A stretch of DNA of 64,000 nt, from positions 453,885 through 517,884 of the forward strand of contig ML976698.1 in NCBI GenBank assembly GCA_010015655.1, written 5' to 3'. The position numbers and the translations under genes are program-made. Below, in pieces: positions 11,432 to 20,689 of this stretch. The DNA comes from Bimuria novae-zelandiae CBS 107.79 (lineage: Eukaryota; Ascomycota; Dothideomycetes; Pleosporales; Didymosphaeriaceae). Numbering within the stretch: position 1 is the stretch's first letter; each line of letters opens with the position of its first letter. The notes below the pieces were generated by a model. The model searched no databases and was not told the origin of the DNA. It saw nothing but the letters and a program-made list of their open reading frames with translations.

Positions 11432-13000
11432 TATAATTAAAAGAAACTCGTATATTACTTACGCTTTAGGATATTAAATAAGACGTCATTTAAGCTAGCG
11501 ACGTGTTATAGCTATCTATAATATTTCTTAACGTATACTAAGTATGCTATACACTAAAAGTGCCTTTTAGTATAATTATATATTTAAATTAATAAAATTA
11601 GTAAAATTAATAGAGCAGGTAATTATTTAGTATTTACTTAATCTAGACGCGTAAGGATTTTTGCTGTAGATTATTACTATAAAAGATATAGCTAATTCTT
11701 TACTTGCTAAGCCTTACTATAATCCTATTAGCTAGAACTAGGCTAAAAACTTTATAAAATGCTAACTAAAGCTCTAAGTTAAGTTTAATTAAAAGTATAA
11801 CTATAAAGAGACCACTGAAAGGACCTTAAGATTATATAAGCCTAATTCTAGCTTATAAAGAATAATTAAGCTAAGCATAGCATCCTAGCTAATAACACGT
11901 ATAATGTTAAATATGTTAGACGTTATAATAAGTATAATATTAATTAGCGTGGCTATTATAGGCTTTAATCATTAAACATTACTATAAAATATTTAGTAAG
12001 ATAATTAAGAGTAAATAATAATTATTTAAGATATTAAAGTGATCGGGTAGATATTCCCACTCTTTTTATTTTCTAGGGTAGGCACTATCTCTCTACTTAG
12101 TACTAAAAGAAAGATCTACCACGCTACTAAGTTAATAAATTTTCCAAAAATAACTAAATAATAAATAAGCTTTGTTTATAGTAGGTAACGTACTTTGTCG
12201 CGTATAGAAAAAAGTATACTATTAGTAGTTATTAGCTACTTGTTATTAATATCTATAAGAGCTATAACTCGCTCAAATACTAATAATACTATAAGAATAA
12301 TAAGAATATTTCTCTTTATATACTTTTATATTTATTAAACCTTTTATAGCTACTAGATATAGGATATTTCTCGCCGTTAAAGAAGTGGTATAGGCGCTAA
12401 AGTAAGGATCTAATATATAACTATATTACGTATATTACGAAAAATAAGTTCTAACTTTACTTTATTACTACTTTTGAGGCTATAACTACTTAAAATAATA
12501 TAAAAAAAAACTTTTAAGGTGCTAGCCTTATTTTCCTTAACCTAAAAGTAATAATATTAAAGATTAACGCTTATCTACGTACGCCTTTGCCTTATACTAT
12601 ATATAATAGTATATAGTAGTTATAAATACTTAGTAGTATTTTAAAATTTAGTCTATAATTAACGCTAGTAAAGGAGTAGATTTAAAGGTATCTAAATTGT
12701 TCCTTAATACGTACAGTTAAGGCCTTTAAAAAATAATAAAAAGGTATAATAATAGTAGCTTATAAGTTAGTGTTAGCGTAAAAGTAGATTATTAAGCTTT
12801 AAGCTACTAATAAGATTGCTACGTAATATAAATTATATAAAAAAAGTAATTACAATAAGAAAGAGACCTTATAGTTACTAATAGCTAGTAATTAACTACT
12901 CTAAAGGACTTTATAGCACGTAGTAATAAGAATAAATTAATAAGAAAAGTACGTGCTAATTAAAATAAGTTTACTTAATAGCGCTATAATTATTATACTA
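11432..13000 (+). pseudogene. Pogo transposase remnant of the 9388-13185 element
   Basis: The plus strand at about 12,230-12,400 reads, with stops, as the C-terminal catalytic region of a pogo/Fot1 transposase. The segment corresponds to DGHxSH, then a Cys/Pro-rich stretch, then LDIGYFSPLK, the family's QPLDVGxFxPLK motif. The same region is present at 60,040-60,190 and 3,940-4,080. Upstream matches are too mutated to read. No open frame remains. Confidence 0.6.
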
Positions 13001-13305
13001 AGACTAAATATAATAAAATAATTTATAGGTAGTTAATAAATATATATTTTTAAGTAAAATAGCTTACTATAATTTATTTTAACTGTTTATACACGATTCG
13101 TACAATTGTGTAAAGTATAAATTTTAGTGGGGTCTTGGCGGAGTGATTAACTCGCTTGTATAGTTAACTCGCTTGTGAGGTACGTTAATAATTTTTTTTA
13201 TATATATTTTGTAAATCCACTCTTAGCGCTATACTTTAATACTAGAATATTATTAAATTAGTAACTACTACTTTACAACTGCCTACGCGCACGTGGGATT
13301 ACAGT

Positions 13306-13905
13306 CTAGATAACACGAAGGGCTAACGAAGGCTTGCTTATCATCCGCATCGACGAGACAGCCCAGCCCGACAACCAACGCGCTACGCGCAAGGGATCAC
13401 TAGTCCACACAAAAACCGGCACTATGGGAGCGCTAGTGATAACCGCACGCGAGCCCTTGTCAACTTCCGTTGACGGCGGAAAATTGATGAAGAGTCCTGT
13501 CGTCAGAGCTCTGATATTCACAAGCATAGACCGACGCATTCGTCCGTCCCGGGTACATTGTAGGCTGTGGGATGGTTGCTGCAGGGTATTGACGCGGTCC
13601 ACGGATTGACGCACGGAAGGGTCTGGCACCAAGGAGTTGGCAAGAACAACCCTAAACTCATAGTCGCATGTTAAAATACGAACACGGCCTTGGCTACATA
13701 CATATGGTAAATATACGTATATATGCGAGGAACCTGAACGTGCGGAGTTTCCCGATCGGCTGCACGTTTCCACATCATGGACGGGCCACGGTGAAGGTGT
13801 CGGCAGAGGGATGATTCCGTTTCCGTTAAGCTTGTCGTAGCCATACCAACTACCCACGCAGCTAGAGATTGCACTTTCGGACGCTCGAACCACCATTAAC
13901 GGCAT
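13306..13905 (-). CDS. Unrecognised open frame, 199 codons
   Basis: An uninterrupted minus-strand frame directly beside the AT block, where GC content becomes normal again. The translation is rich in Ser, Arg, Val and Pro, has no recognisable domain or signal peptide, and an overlapping plus-strand frame of 91 codons is also open. It could be chance in GC-balanced DNA, an exon of a gene with introns, or a relic. It lies about 220 bp upstream of the terpene cyclase and is divergent from it. Confidence 0.2.
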   Translation of the reverse strand: MPLMVVRASESAISSCVGSWYGYDKLNGNGIIPLPTPSPWPVHDVETCSRSGNSARSGSSHIYVYLPYVCSQGRVRILTCDYEFRVVLANSLVPDPSVRQSVDRVNTLQQPSHSLQCTRDGRMRRSMLVNIRALTTGLFINFPPSTEVDKGSRAVITSAPIVPVFVWTSDPLRVARWLSGWAVSSMRMISKPSLALRVI

Positions 13906-14127
13906 TCGTTACGTGCGCGGCGCGGTACCCCACAATTGGCCTAGGGTCGGCGACACGTTCACACCCGCCGAGTCCTGGGCCGCGGCTGCGGCAAAGTAGT
14001 GCGCATCAAGCGCATCAAGCGCTTCAGCGGTCCACATATGTAAAGGAGGTCCGACCGCCCGGGTCGGTAGCTCTGCATCTCCTCGCACCAAATCGGTTGA
14101 TCATTCTGTGTTGCTAAACATCAATTG

Positions 14128-15470
14128 ATGGTCATGGACTTCAAACACTCTAACGTTCTAGCTCCTGGCACCTACAGAGACGACGATCTGGCAAATGGTG
14201 TCCCATTGAGGATACACAAGGACCCGTACAAGGAGATTGCAGGCACTCTGCGCGCTCACAAAGACTGGAATGATTCCGTAGGCCACGTGCGAGACTATCA
14301 GGGAGGTCTAGGAGAACAATTCAGCTTCATTCGTGTCACCATACCCGAGTGCCTACCGGAGCGACTAGAAATCATCTCTTACGCTAACGAATACGCCTTT
14401 CTGTACGATGGTGAGATGTTCCACGTGACCGGAAACTGGGTCTTGCAACTAACACCTCACAGATGAAATGGAAAACCTGGACCTGAAGAACGTAAGGATA
14501 ATTCGATATCGTCCCCATGTATCTTTCGCTAAATGAGACCAGTTCAAAGAGGGCCGCGATGGTATGCTCGACGTTTTTGGCAACGATGCCCTTAATGCGA
14601 AGGTGACGGACGAAGTTCGTCCTGAGAAGAAATTGCAAGCGAAACTCCTCGCCGATATGATGGCCATCGACCCAAGTCGAGCGATAACAACGATGAGAGC
14701 ATGGGCCAAGTTTGTGGACCTCGCCTCGCGCACCCGCTCGGAGCCTTTTGAGACACTAGAAGAATATCTTCCAAGCCGAGTGATCGATGCTGGTGAATTG
14801 TAAGTGGACTGTGCGATGCGACGACGTTGAAGTTGGGCTTGTGCATGCTAACAAATTCTGTTCCAAGGTTCTGGTACGGCATGCTTACGTTCGCTATGGC
14901 GCTCACAATCCCTGCATTGGAGCTCGATTTGTGTATGAGGCTTGCGCGCCCCGGTTACGCCGCAATCAGCCTGACCAATGACCTTTATTCGTGGCGCAAA
15001 GAACATGAGGATGCACAGAAGGCCGGACAAGACTATGTCTTCAACACGGTTTGGGTGATCATGCAAGAACGAAAATGCTCGGAAGAGGTTGCGATTCAAA
15101 TATGCAGGGAGGAGATTAAGCGACATTTCAAAGAGTTCGAAGATATTCTTGAGAGCCCGGAAGCCAAAGCCCTATCGCAGGACACGCAGACTTACCTGCA
15201 TGCAGTAAGACTCAGCCATGTTGGGAATTTGGTGTGGAGCATATACTGTCCGCGCTACCAACGAGGAATGTACGTTTATCTCAATTGCCCAGCATGGAAA
15301 TTTAATAACCCTTCTCTAGCAATCAAGTACTTGCCCCGCAAGTGCCGCATACCGCAGCATCCCGAGTTCTGGACACCATCGTCAAATTCTTGCTCTCCCC
15401 ACTTCAGCAATTCATTCACATCGGCCAGCGCATGTTCCTCCTCCAAAATCTTACGCGGCTCGTCTCGTAG
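14128..15470 (+). CDS. Class I terpene synthase (cyclase domain of fusicoccadiene/ophiobolin synthase type)
   Basis: Five exons (14128-14410, 14463-14491, 14543-14799, 14868-15269, 15320-15470), joined by GT..AG introns of 50-68 nt, give 373 residues in one frame. The protein matches the N-terminal cyclase half of fungal chimeric terpene synthases, which ionise a prenyl diphosphate with Mg2+ and fold it into a terpene. Visible motifs: Asp-rich DDEME at 94-98, created exactly by splicing intron 1; the NSE triad NDLYSWRKE at 227-235 (N227, S231, E235); and the RY pair at 319-320 that senses diphosphate. ECLPERLEIISYANEYAFL before the Asp box is family-typical. Known relatives are about 700 residues with a C-terminal prenyltransferase, which is absent here; the frame ends about 50 residues after RY. 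All catalytic motifs are intact. Start at 14128 is the first ATG of the frame. Product not predictable. Confidence 0.85.
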
Positions 15471-16559
15471 TGCATCCCTCGGATCACCGATTTTCTACTG
15501 TGTCCCGAAGCCTGGTCGTCTGCCCGGGCTTCCCCTCGACATTTCAACTATTCACGATACCCTTTGCTCGGCTTTGAGCATTTCCCCTTTGTTTCTATAA
15601 GATTCGCATTCCATAGCATGGTGTTATTCATCGGCATTTCATCCCGGCAACTGGAGTTTATTCTGTAACCTTCTCGCCTAACACACGCCAGGCCTTCAGC
15701 TCGCGTATACCCCAATTCGAAATGGACGAGAAGTCTTTGATGGAGCTACGGCAGGAAACTATAGAATCCCGAGAAGCTGGCCTAATAACTATTCAACGAC
15801 CTCTTTTCTATATACAGGAATATTGACAGAATGGTGATGGCCCCTCCTCGAAGTTTTACGTGCATATTACCTTGATGTCGGACATCGTACGCTTTTGATG
15901 TGCTTCTAGCGTGTTGACCAGGCGATTGAGGTCGGCGCACGCCAACGCGGAAGCGCTTGTTGTCGAGCATTCACCCACATGCTCAGCGAATTATACAGTC
16001 GATTTGCTTACTCCGATTAATTTACTGATACTATTGCGTTGTTACTGATGTACCTCGTCCTGCTTCTGACCGCCATCTCCTCCACCACCATTAATCTCGC
16101 AGGACCTATCAGGCGCGACACGGAGTCGACTATCAAATCTTTCAACTTGGCCCAATCATAAACTATCGAACAATTACTGTCATCGCTGCCATTTCTCGAA
16201 CATATCCCTTTGGTAGGTTCTTCACCATACTTTTAACGTCGTAGAGAACATAAAGGGGATGTTCATCATCGCCTCTGGTGCTATGCTGAGTGGCACGAAT
16301 ACGAAATAACTGCTATAGTGCAACTCTTTCCACAGGACTTGCGATGATGTTGGAGATGACGATGGCGATGGCGATGTGGTTGTCGTGAGAGTTATATTGC
16401 GTTCCGATCTCTCGGCTGGCGGACTGTCGCCTCATACTCGACATTGTCCAGGATCCCTTCACCGTTGTCAAGCTACCGCTGATCTCTAGATTATCTTTGC
16501 CGAGATGATTTTCTAGTATAGATACGGCGGTTACAACCATTCTACGCCCTTCTTGTCTT
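15471..16559. other. Intergenic, no firm gene
   Basis: 3' region of the terpene synthase and downstream region of the convergent acetyltransferase. Short frames exist; one plus-strand frame near 15,690-15,790 (SSRIPQFEMDEKSLMELRQE) looks protein-like but has no start and was not placed in a family. No prenyltransferase or P450 signature was seen. Confidence 0.4.
16048..16161 (+). CDS. Possible small signal-peptide ORF, 37 aa
   Basis: ATG-initiated frame with a hydrophobic start (MYLVLLLTAISS), a small-residue turn and a charged remainder ending in TAA. This looks like a signal peptide followed by a very short mature part. It could equally be the first exon of a longer secreted protein or a chance frame. 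No downstream exon was identified. Confidence 0.15.
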   Translation: MYLVLLLTAISSTTINLAGPIRRDTESTIKSFNLAQS

Positions 16560-17978
16560 TCAGCCGCTCTGGACTAGTCCCTCAATCTGCCTTTCCACGC
16601 CTTTCACGACCGCCCTCATCATCTCCTCGCCCATCACACCATCGAGCCACGAGAACGCTAGCACACAGCATCCATCGCCTCCAGTAATGGCCGAACATAC
16701 GAATGGTGGCCCTGTAACATTCGGGGTCTGACTGAAGATGCACTGATCCAGCGTCCACCCATCCTCGCCTCCCGCCCCCGCCTTTAACACTCCCAGATTG
16801 GACAGCTCAAACGAGCACTCCCTTTCCCCTCCGATCTTTTCGGTAAAATATTTGTGCATGTCGGAAACGTAACGTAATAGCGAGACGTTGTTGTTCGCAC
16901 CCTTTTTCGCGAGCTCGGACTGGATCACGGAGCGCACGGCGCGGGCTTCGTCCCAGGGAATTTCGGTCGGGGAGTGGGAGGCGCGCGTGTGCATGTATGT
17001 GTACTCTGCGAGCGCGAGCACAAATTCATCATCGCCAATTGGCTTGCCCTTGTGTGTAAGCAACGAGCGTACACTGATGGGTCCAGAGGCGATGACTTTG
17101 TCGCATGTCTCCGCAGGGAGGGTGGCGAGAAGGGCAGTGGCAATGCAGCACTCTAGCGTTGCTTGCATGGTCGTTTCATTTGCCCTGCTGAGTTGTAGCA
17201 GCTTCGTGGTGGCTGATGCCGGAAGAGTCAAAAGCTGGACTTTGGTCGCAGGAAGGGGTTTTGGTGCTGAGACAGGTGGACCTGTCCAAAGTTTTGCTAC
17301 GCGAGGCGCGAGGTAGGATGGAAATATAGAACCAAGGATTGCGCGGATGAAAAAGGGCCACGATATGGGGTGCGAGTGCAGCTCTTCAAATGGAGGGAGA
17401 AGTGGCGTGGATGGACTACTGACGATGGGATCAACTGGAACGGACGGCGCAGGGTGCGAAGAAGCCGTCTGCAGTTCCGAAAGGATGGCGTGATGAAATA
17501 TAGGGCCACATGATCCATCGCCGAGGGCATGGTGGAAATGCCAGAACGCTGTGAAGGTTGAATTATCTTGCGGAGCGTGCAGAACCACAAGGCGCCAGAA
17601 TGGACGAGTGCCAACCGCTCCTTTGAAATTGATATCATGCTGCTTCTCGAGGACGGTCTCATACTCCCGGTATATCGCCCCATCCTCGATACCAGGCTTC
17701 CGTTCAGTGAAGTCGACGCAAGTGCGCAAATCGATCGATTGCAGACGAGCAAAGTAGACCTCGGAGTCTTTCTTGTCTTCATTGAGAACAACGGCACTAA
17801 GCATAGGGAGGCGCTCGATGACTACGTGCAGAGCGCGATATATCAGATCTTTCAGAGGGATCTCAGAGGAATTGTTAGTGTAAGACGCTGCACATGCAAT
17901 ATTCGTAAAGAGGCCTAAGTCATGCCTAGCTGTTGAATAGAGCTCCAAGCGGCCTATATGATGTAGCGTCAGCCTCAA
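16560..17978 (-). CDS. Alcohol/terpenoid O-acetyltransferase (AATase family)
   Basis: A single uninterrupted frame of 472 codons. It resembles the fungal alcohol acetyltransferase family (AATase, in the CoA-dependent acyltransferase superfamily), which transfers acetyl from acetyl-CoA to a hydroxyl. Support: the N-terminal IGRLELYSTARHDLGLF segment, the catalytic HHALGDG at about residues 149-155 (His and Asp of the HHxxxDG motif), and FELSNLGVLKAG near the C-terminus, typical of this family. Length fits. The frame opens with TTG and has an in-frame stop two codons upstream, so the true start must lie in an unplaced upstream exon or at a non-ATG codon; the 35-N gap about 150 bp upstream may hide it. 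Next to the terpene cyclase, it could acetylate a terpene alcohol (inference). Confidence 0.75.
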   Translation of the reverse strand: MRLTLHHIGRLELYSTARHDLGLFTNIACAASYTNNSSEIPLKDLIYRALHVVIERLPMLSAVVLNEDKKDSEVYFARLQSIDLRTCVDFTERKPGIEDGAIYREYETVLEKQHDINFKGAVGTRPFWRLVVLHAPQDNSTFTAFWHFHHALGDGSCGPIFHHAILSELQTASSHPAPSVPVDPIVSSPSTPLLPPFEELHSHPISWPFFIRAILGSIFPSYLAPRVAKLWTGPPVSAPKPLPATKVQLLTLPASATTKLLQLSRANETTMQATLECCIATALLATLPAETCDKVIASGPISVRSLLTHKGKPIGDDEFVLALAEYTYMHTRASHSPTEIPWDEARAVRSVIQSELAKKGANNNVSLLRYVSDMHKYFTEKIGGERECSFELSNLGVLKAGAGGEDGWTLDQCIFSQTPNVTGPPFVCSAITGGDGCCVLAFSWLDGVMGEEMMRAVVKGVERQIEGLVQSG

Positions 17979-18122
17979 TTCCTAACACTCAGCGTACTCA
18001 TGCTGCATGATCATGACCAACATACTGCAGGGTCGAAGCTTCTGTAAATCCGTCATAGTGGAAGCGTGTGTCATGGAATCAGCGTCGGACCTATGTTTAT
18101 GAAAAAATGCGACGGTACGTAA

Positions 18123-18157
18123 NNNNNNNNNNNNNNNNNNNNNNNNNNNNNNNNNNN
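18123..18157. other. Assembly gap, 35 Ns
   Basis: A run of 35 N in the sequence. It lies 21 bp before a solo LTR and upstream of the acetyltransferase, suggesting an assembly join near a repeat. True gap length is unknown. Confidence 0.95.
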
Positions 18158-18178
18158 GGGTATCTTCTATACAGATGG

Positions 18179-18350
18179 TGTGGCGCACAGTCACAACGAT
18201 CAGGGAGCTCGAAAACAAAGTCTATTAAGGAGAGGAAGCTCTACGACGACTAGCTATTTATGGGTTCAGGGGATCGCCTGCTTGGCTGCTTGGCTGCTCG
18301 GCTCAACCCTAGCTAGCGCAGAAAGCTCTAGTAAGGTGCCTTTTGCAACA
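18179..18350 (-). repeat. Solo LTR, 172 bp, barely mutated
   Basis: Same family and length as the LTRs at 9503 and 11255. It begins TGTGGCGCACAGTCACAACG and ends TTTTGCAACA, flanked by a perfect 5-bp duplication GATGG (18174-18178 and 18351-18355). Unlike the copies in the AT block it shows almost no RIP changes. A solo LTR arises when the two LTRs of a full element recombine. On the minus strand it retains a TATA-like box. Confidence 0.85.
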
Positions 18351-18910
18351 GATGGCACCTCGCAAGCTTTCCCTGTTCTAGATTTTGACCACTTGAGAAG
18401 GGGAGGATTGAGGTATCCAAACACAACCCTAAAGCGAGATTGCGCTCTCTCTTATCGATAGGAGAGGGCGGAAGTTATACTTGGCCGAGTGACCGGCTTG
18501 TTCACATTGATTCGAGCCGTCTGAGAGAAACGAGAGCTTTGCGCACGACAACATTTCTTCGGGCTTGTCTGAACTTCGCGTACTGGCGAGTTTGGCTACC
18601 TGCCTAGGCGCCTTGACTGCGAGGGAAGACCTGAATATGCGTGTACTGTATCTGTTGACCACTTGCATGTTAACACATCATACTTCTGTGTCTAATTTGT
18701 CAAGGGAAGAGATCGTAGAACCCGGCAAGACGCCGCCGTCATGTCAGTGTCAACGCTTGCCGCCCGGCCCCCGAAGTTTTCGAATGTGCAGATGCTGACA
18801 TAACTTAACTAGCGCCACGCTAACTCGGCGTGCGGCGGTGCAGCATCATCCGATCTTTCCCCTCTCGCTCACCATTCACAGCGTATACACCACCTGGGCA
18901 GGCAAGCATC

Positions 18911-20140
18911 ATGTCGACGTATCTCAATGATCTTCCTTCCGAGCTGCTACTACTCATTTTGGAGTACATATCGATTGGTCATCGCTCAGTCCCAGCTCTC
19001 TCGTCCCTGTGTTTGACATCGCGTCGTCTTCGAAGCCTAGCTGAGCCATACCTCTACGCTTCGTTCTCGAACAAAAAACAAATCGATAGACCGCATTTGT
19101 TTCCTTTAAGTCTCATAAATCGTCCATCGCTTGCTGATCATGTGCGAGAGATAGATCTCCACGTACCTTACCGAGGCTATCCCGACCCGGTTCCTGAAGA
19201 TGTCCTGCGCCTCTTACAGGGAGCGATCGAAGGGCTAAACCTTCCATCAAGCGTAACGAGAGATTCGAAACAGTCATTAGAGTTTCTTGCAGCATCCAGA
19301 ATTGCCACCTGCGCCGAATTGTCCTTGATTTTAGCTTCGCGCAACTTGGAGCGCCTCTCGTTGTATCTGAAGAGCTTCGACGGCATTGTGCGCCATGAGC
19401 CGTTCTTCATGACTAGCCATATACTTTTTGAGACGCCAAACTGGGTGGGAAGATTTGAACAAGTACGATCGGTTTCCATTACGTTCTCGTCGTTCAACCG
19501 AGGCATCTACGATCTTGCATTTGTGTTCAAAATGCCAAGTCTCCGCTGCGTCGAATTTACTGGCTGTGAAGAACGGAGTCTAGGCCAAGCCCTGGGATGG
19601 AATATTTACGGAGAGCTCGAGGCAAATCTAGGACAATGGCAACATGTGTATGATTCCGGTGTCGATTCCATTACTCTCCGCGCGTGCGACATCGGACACT
19701 GCGCGATCAATGTTTTGCTCAATTGCTGCAAGGTCATCAGATCTCTCTATATAGAGGTGGATCTTCTAAACTCCGAATGGGGCTTGTTTCGATTCTCTCG
19801 GTTGCAAGACGCACTATGCCGCCATGCTGATTCGCTAGAGCAGCTGGTAATTGTTCAAGAGAAGAAAAATAAGGAACGACAGAGATCCTTGGGCTTTCGC
19901 GACAGTGGTCCTCTTACGTTTCTCCCTCAGCTATGCAAGTTGCGTACGGCTGTGGTCCCGCTGCGTGCTCTGGCCGCTGTCCCGGACACTCCAGATACCA
20001 ATGCTCTTCTGGATGAGAACGATTGGTCTTTCGATGAAGCCGACGCGAGGGAGCATCTACCACCTTCCCCGGAGAGCATATCGATCCGTGACTACAACGT
20101 ACACTACGGTATCACAAGTCACCTTTTCGAGCTCGCCTAG
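18911..20140 (+). CDS. F-box domain protein
   Basis: An intronless frame of 409 residues from the ATG at 18911 (the frame extends upstream, but without an ATG). The first 45 residues carry an F-box: LNDLPSELLLLILEYI, then a Leu/Ser-rich helix and LTSRRLRSLAEPYLYASF. F-box proteins bind Skp1 and recruit substrates to SCF ubiquitin ligases. The remainder has scattered leucine-rich stretches (for example ITLRACDIGHCAINVLL) that may form a repeat-like substrate-binding region, but no named domain was recognised. Such orphan F-box genes are abundant in filamentous ascomycetes and rarely assigned; there is no evidence that it belongs to a pathway with its neighbours. Confidence 0.75.
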   Translation: MSTYLNDLPSELLLLILEYISIGHRSVPALSSLCLTSRRLRSLAEPYLYASFSNKKQIDRPHLFPLSLINRPSLADHVREIDLHVPYRGYPDPVPEDVLRLLQGAIEGLNLPSSVTRDSKQSLEFLAASRIATCAELSLILASRNLERLSLYLKSFDGIVRHEPFFMTSHILFETPNWVGRFEQVRSVSITFSSFNRGIYDLAFVFKMPSLRCVEFTGCEERSLGQALGWNIYGELEANLGQWQHVYDSGVDSITLRACDIGHCAINVLLNCCKVIRSLYIEVDLLNSEWGLFRFSRLQDALCRHADSLEQLVIVQEKKNKERQRSLGFRDSGPLTFLPQLCKLRTAVVPLRALAAVPDTPDTNALLDENDWSFDEADAREHLPPSPESISIRDYNVHYGITSHLFELA

Positions 20141-20689
20141 AAACCCGTGCCACGGCTACGTGCGTGTGCCCGGTTCGCTAGCGGCCGTACACCGCCCAAC
20201 GAAATTCTTGTTTTGGCACAGAGGAAGCCCCAAGTTCTGAGCTGCAGTTAAGCAGATGCAGATCAATGGTAATGACGGCGGGATCTTGCAGCTCCGACTC
20301 GGTTACTTTGTCTAACCGTGGCATACCTGCGACACAGAGTCAGGCATAGTGAAGCAGTCAACAGAGCCTCTCACGGAGCCTTCTATTGGATTTCCTTTGC
20401 ACCGCCTGTATCGTATATGATGATCACCGGTCAGGTTTTCAACCCTCGGATCTGCAATTCCTTCGCAAAGAAAAGAGGCACCCGCCCCAGCATTCACCGC
20501 ACCCCGAAGACCACGGTCCCAGGGACGCAACTTTCACGTACCGACACACCCAGGCTCGGGCCACTGCATAATTAAAATCTTAGGGGTAATGACACCACCG
20601 GCATTTTCTGGTAGACAGCACACCGCCGTTGCCCACCACGTCTATGGTATAAGAACGGCCCCTCCCCTAAGCCTCGACTCCACCCATTC

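Larger units (their letters stand above)
9388..13185 (+). mobile_element. Pogo/Fot1-like transposon carrying an inserted LTR retrotransposon
   Basis: The terminal inverted repeats start ACGTACTTTATAAGCGAG and end with the inverse (GCTTGTGAGGTACGT), flanked by TA on both sides. Inside each terminus a unit of about 17 bp containing AAGCGAG is repeated twice. The subterminal sequence also matches the pogo copies ending at 31,676 and 60,983. A 1.9-kb LTR element interrupts it at 9503-11426. Without the insert and its 5-bp duplication, the element is about 1.87 kb, the normal Fot1 size. Strongly RIP-mutated. Confidence 0.75.

Noticed and set aside
13306..13905. Prenyltransferase or P450 partner of the terpene cyclase
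   Set aside because: The 199-codon frame has no DDxxD pair, heme-binding Cys motif or other hallmark.
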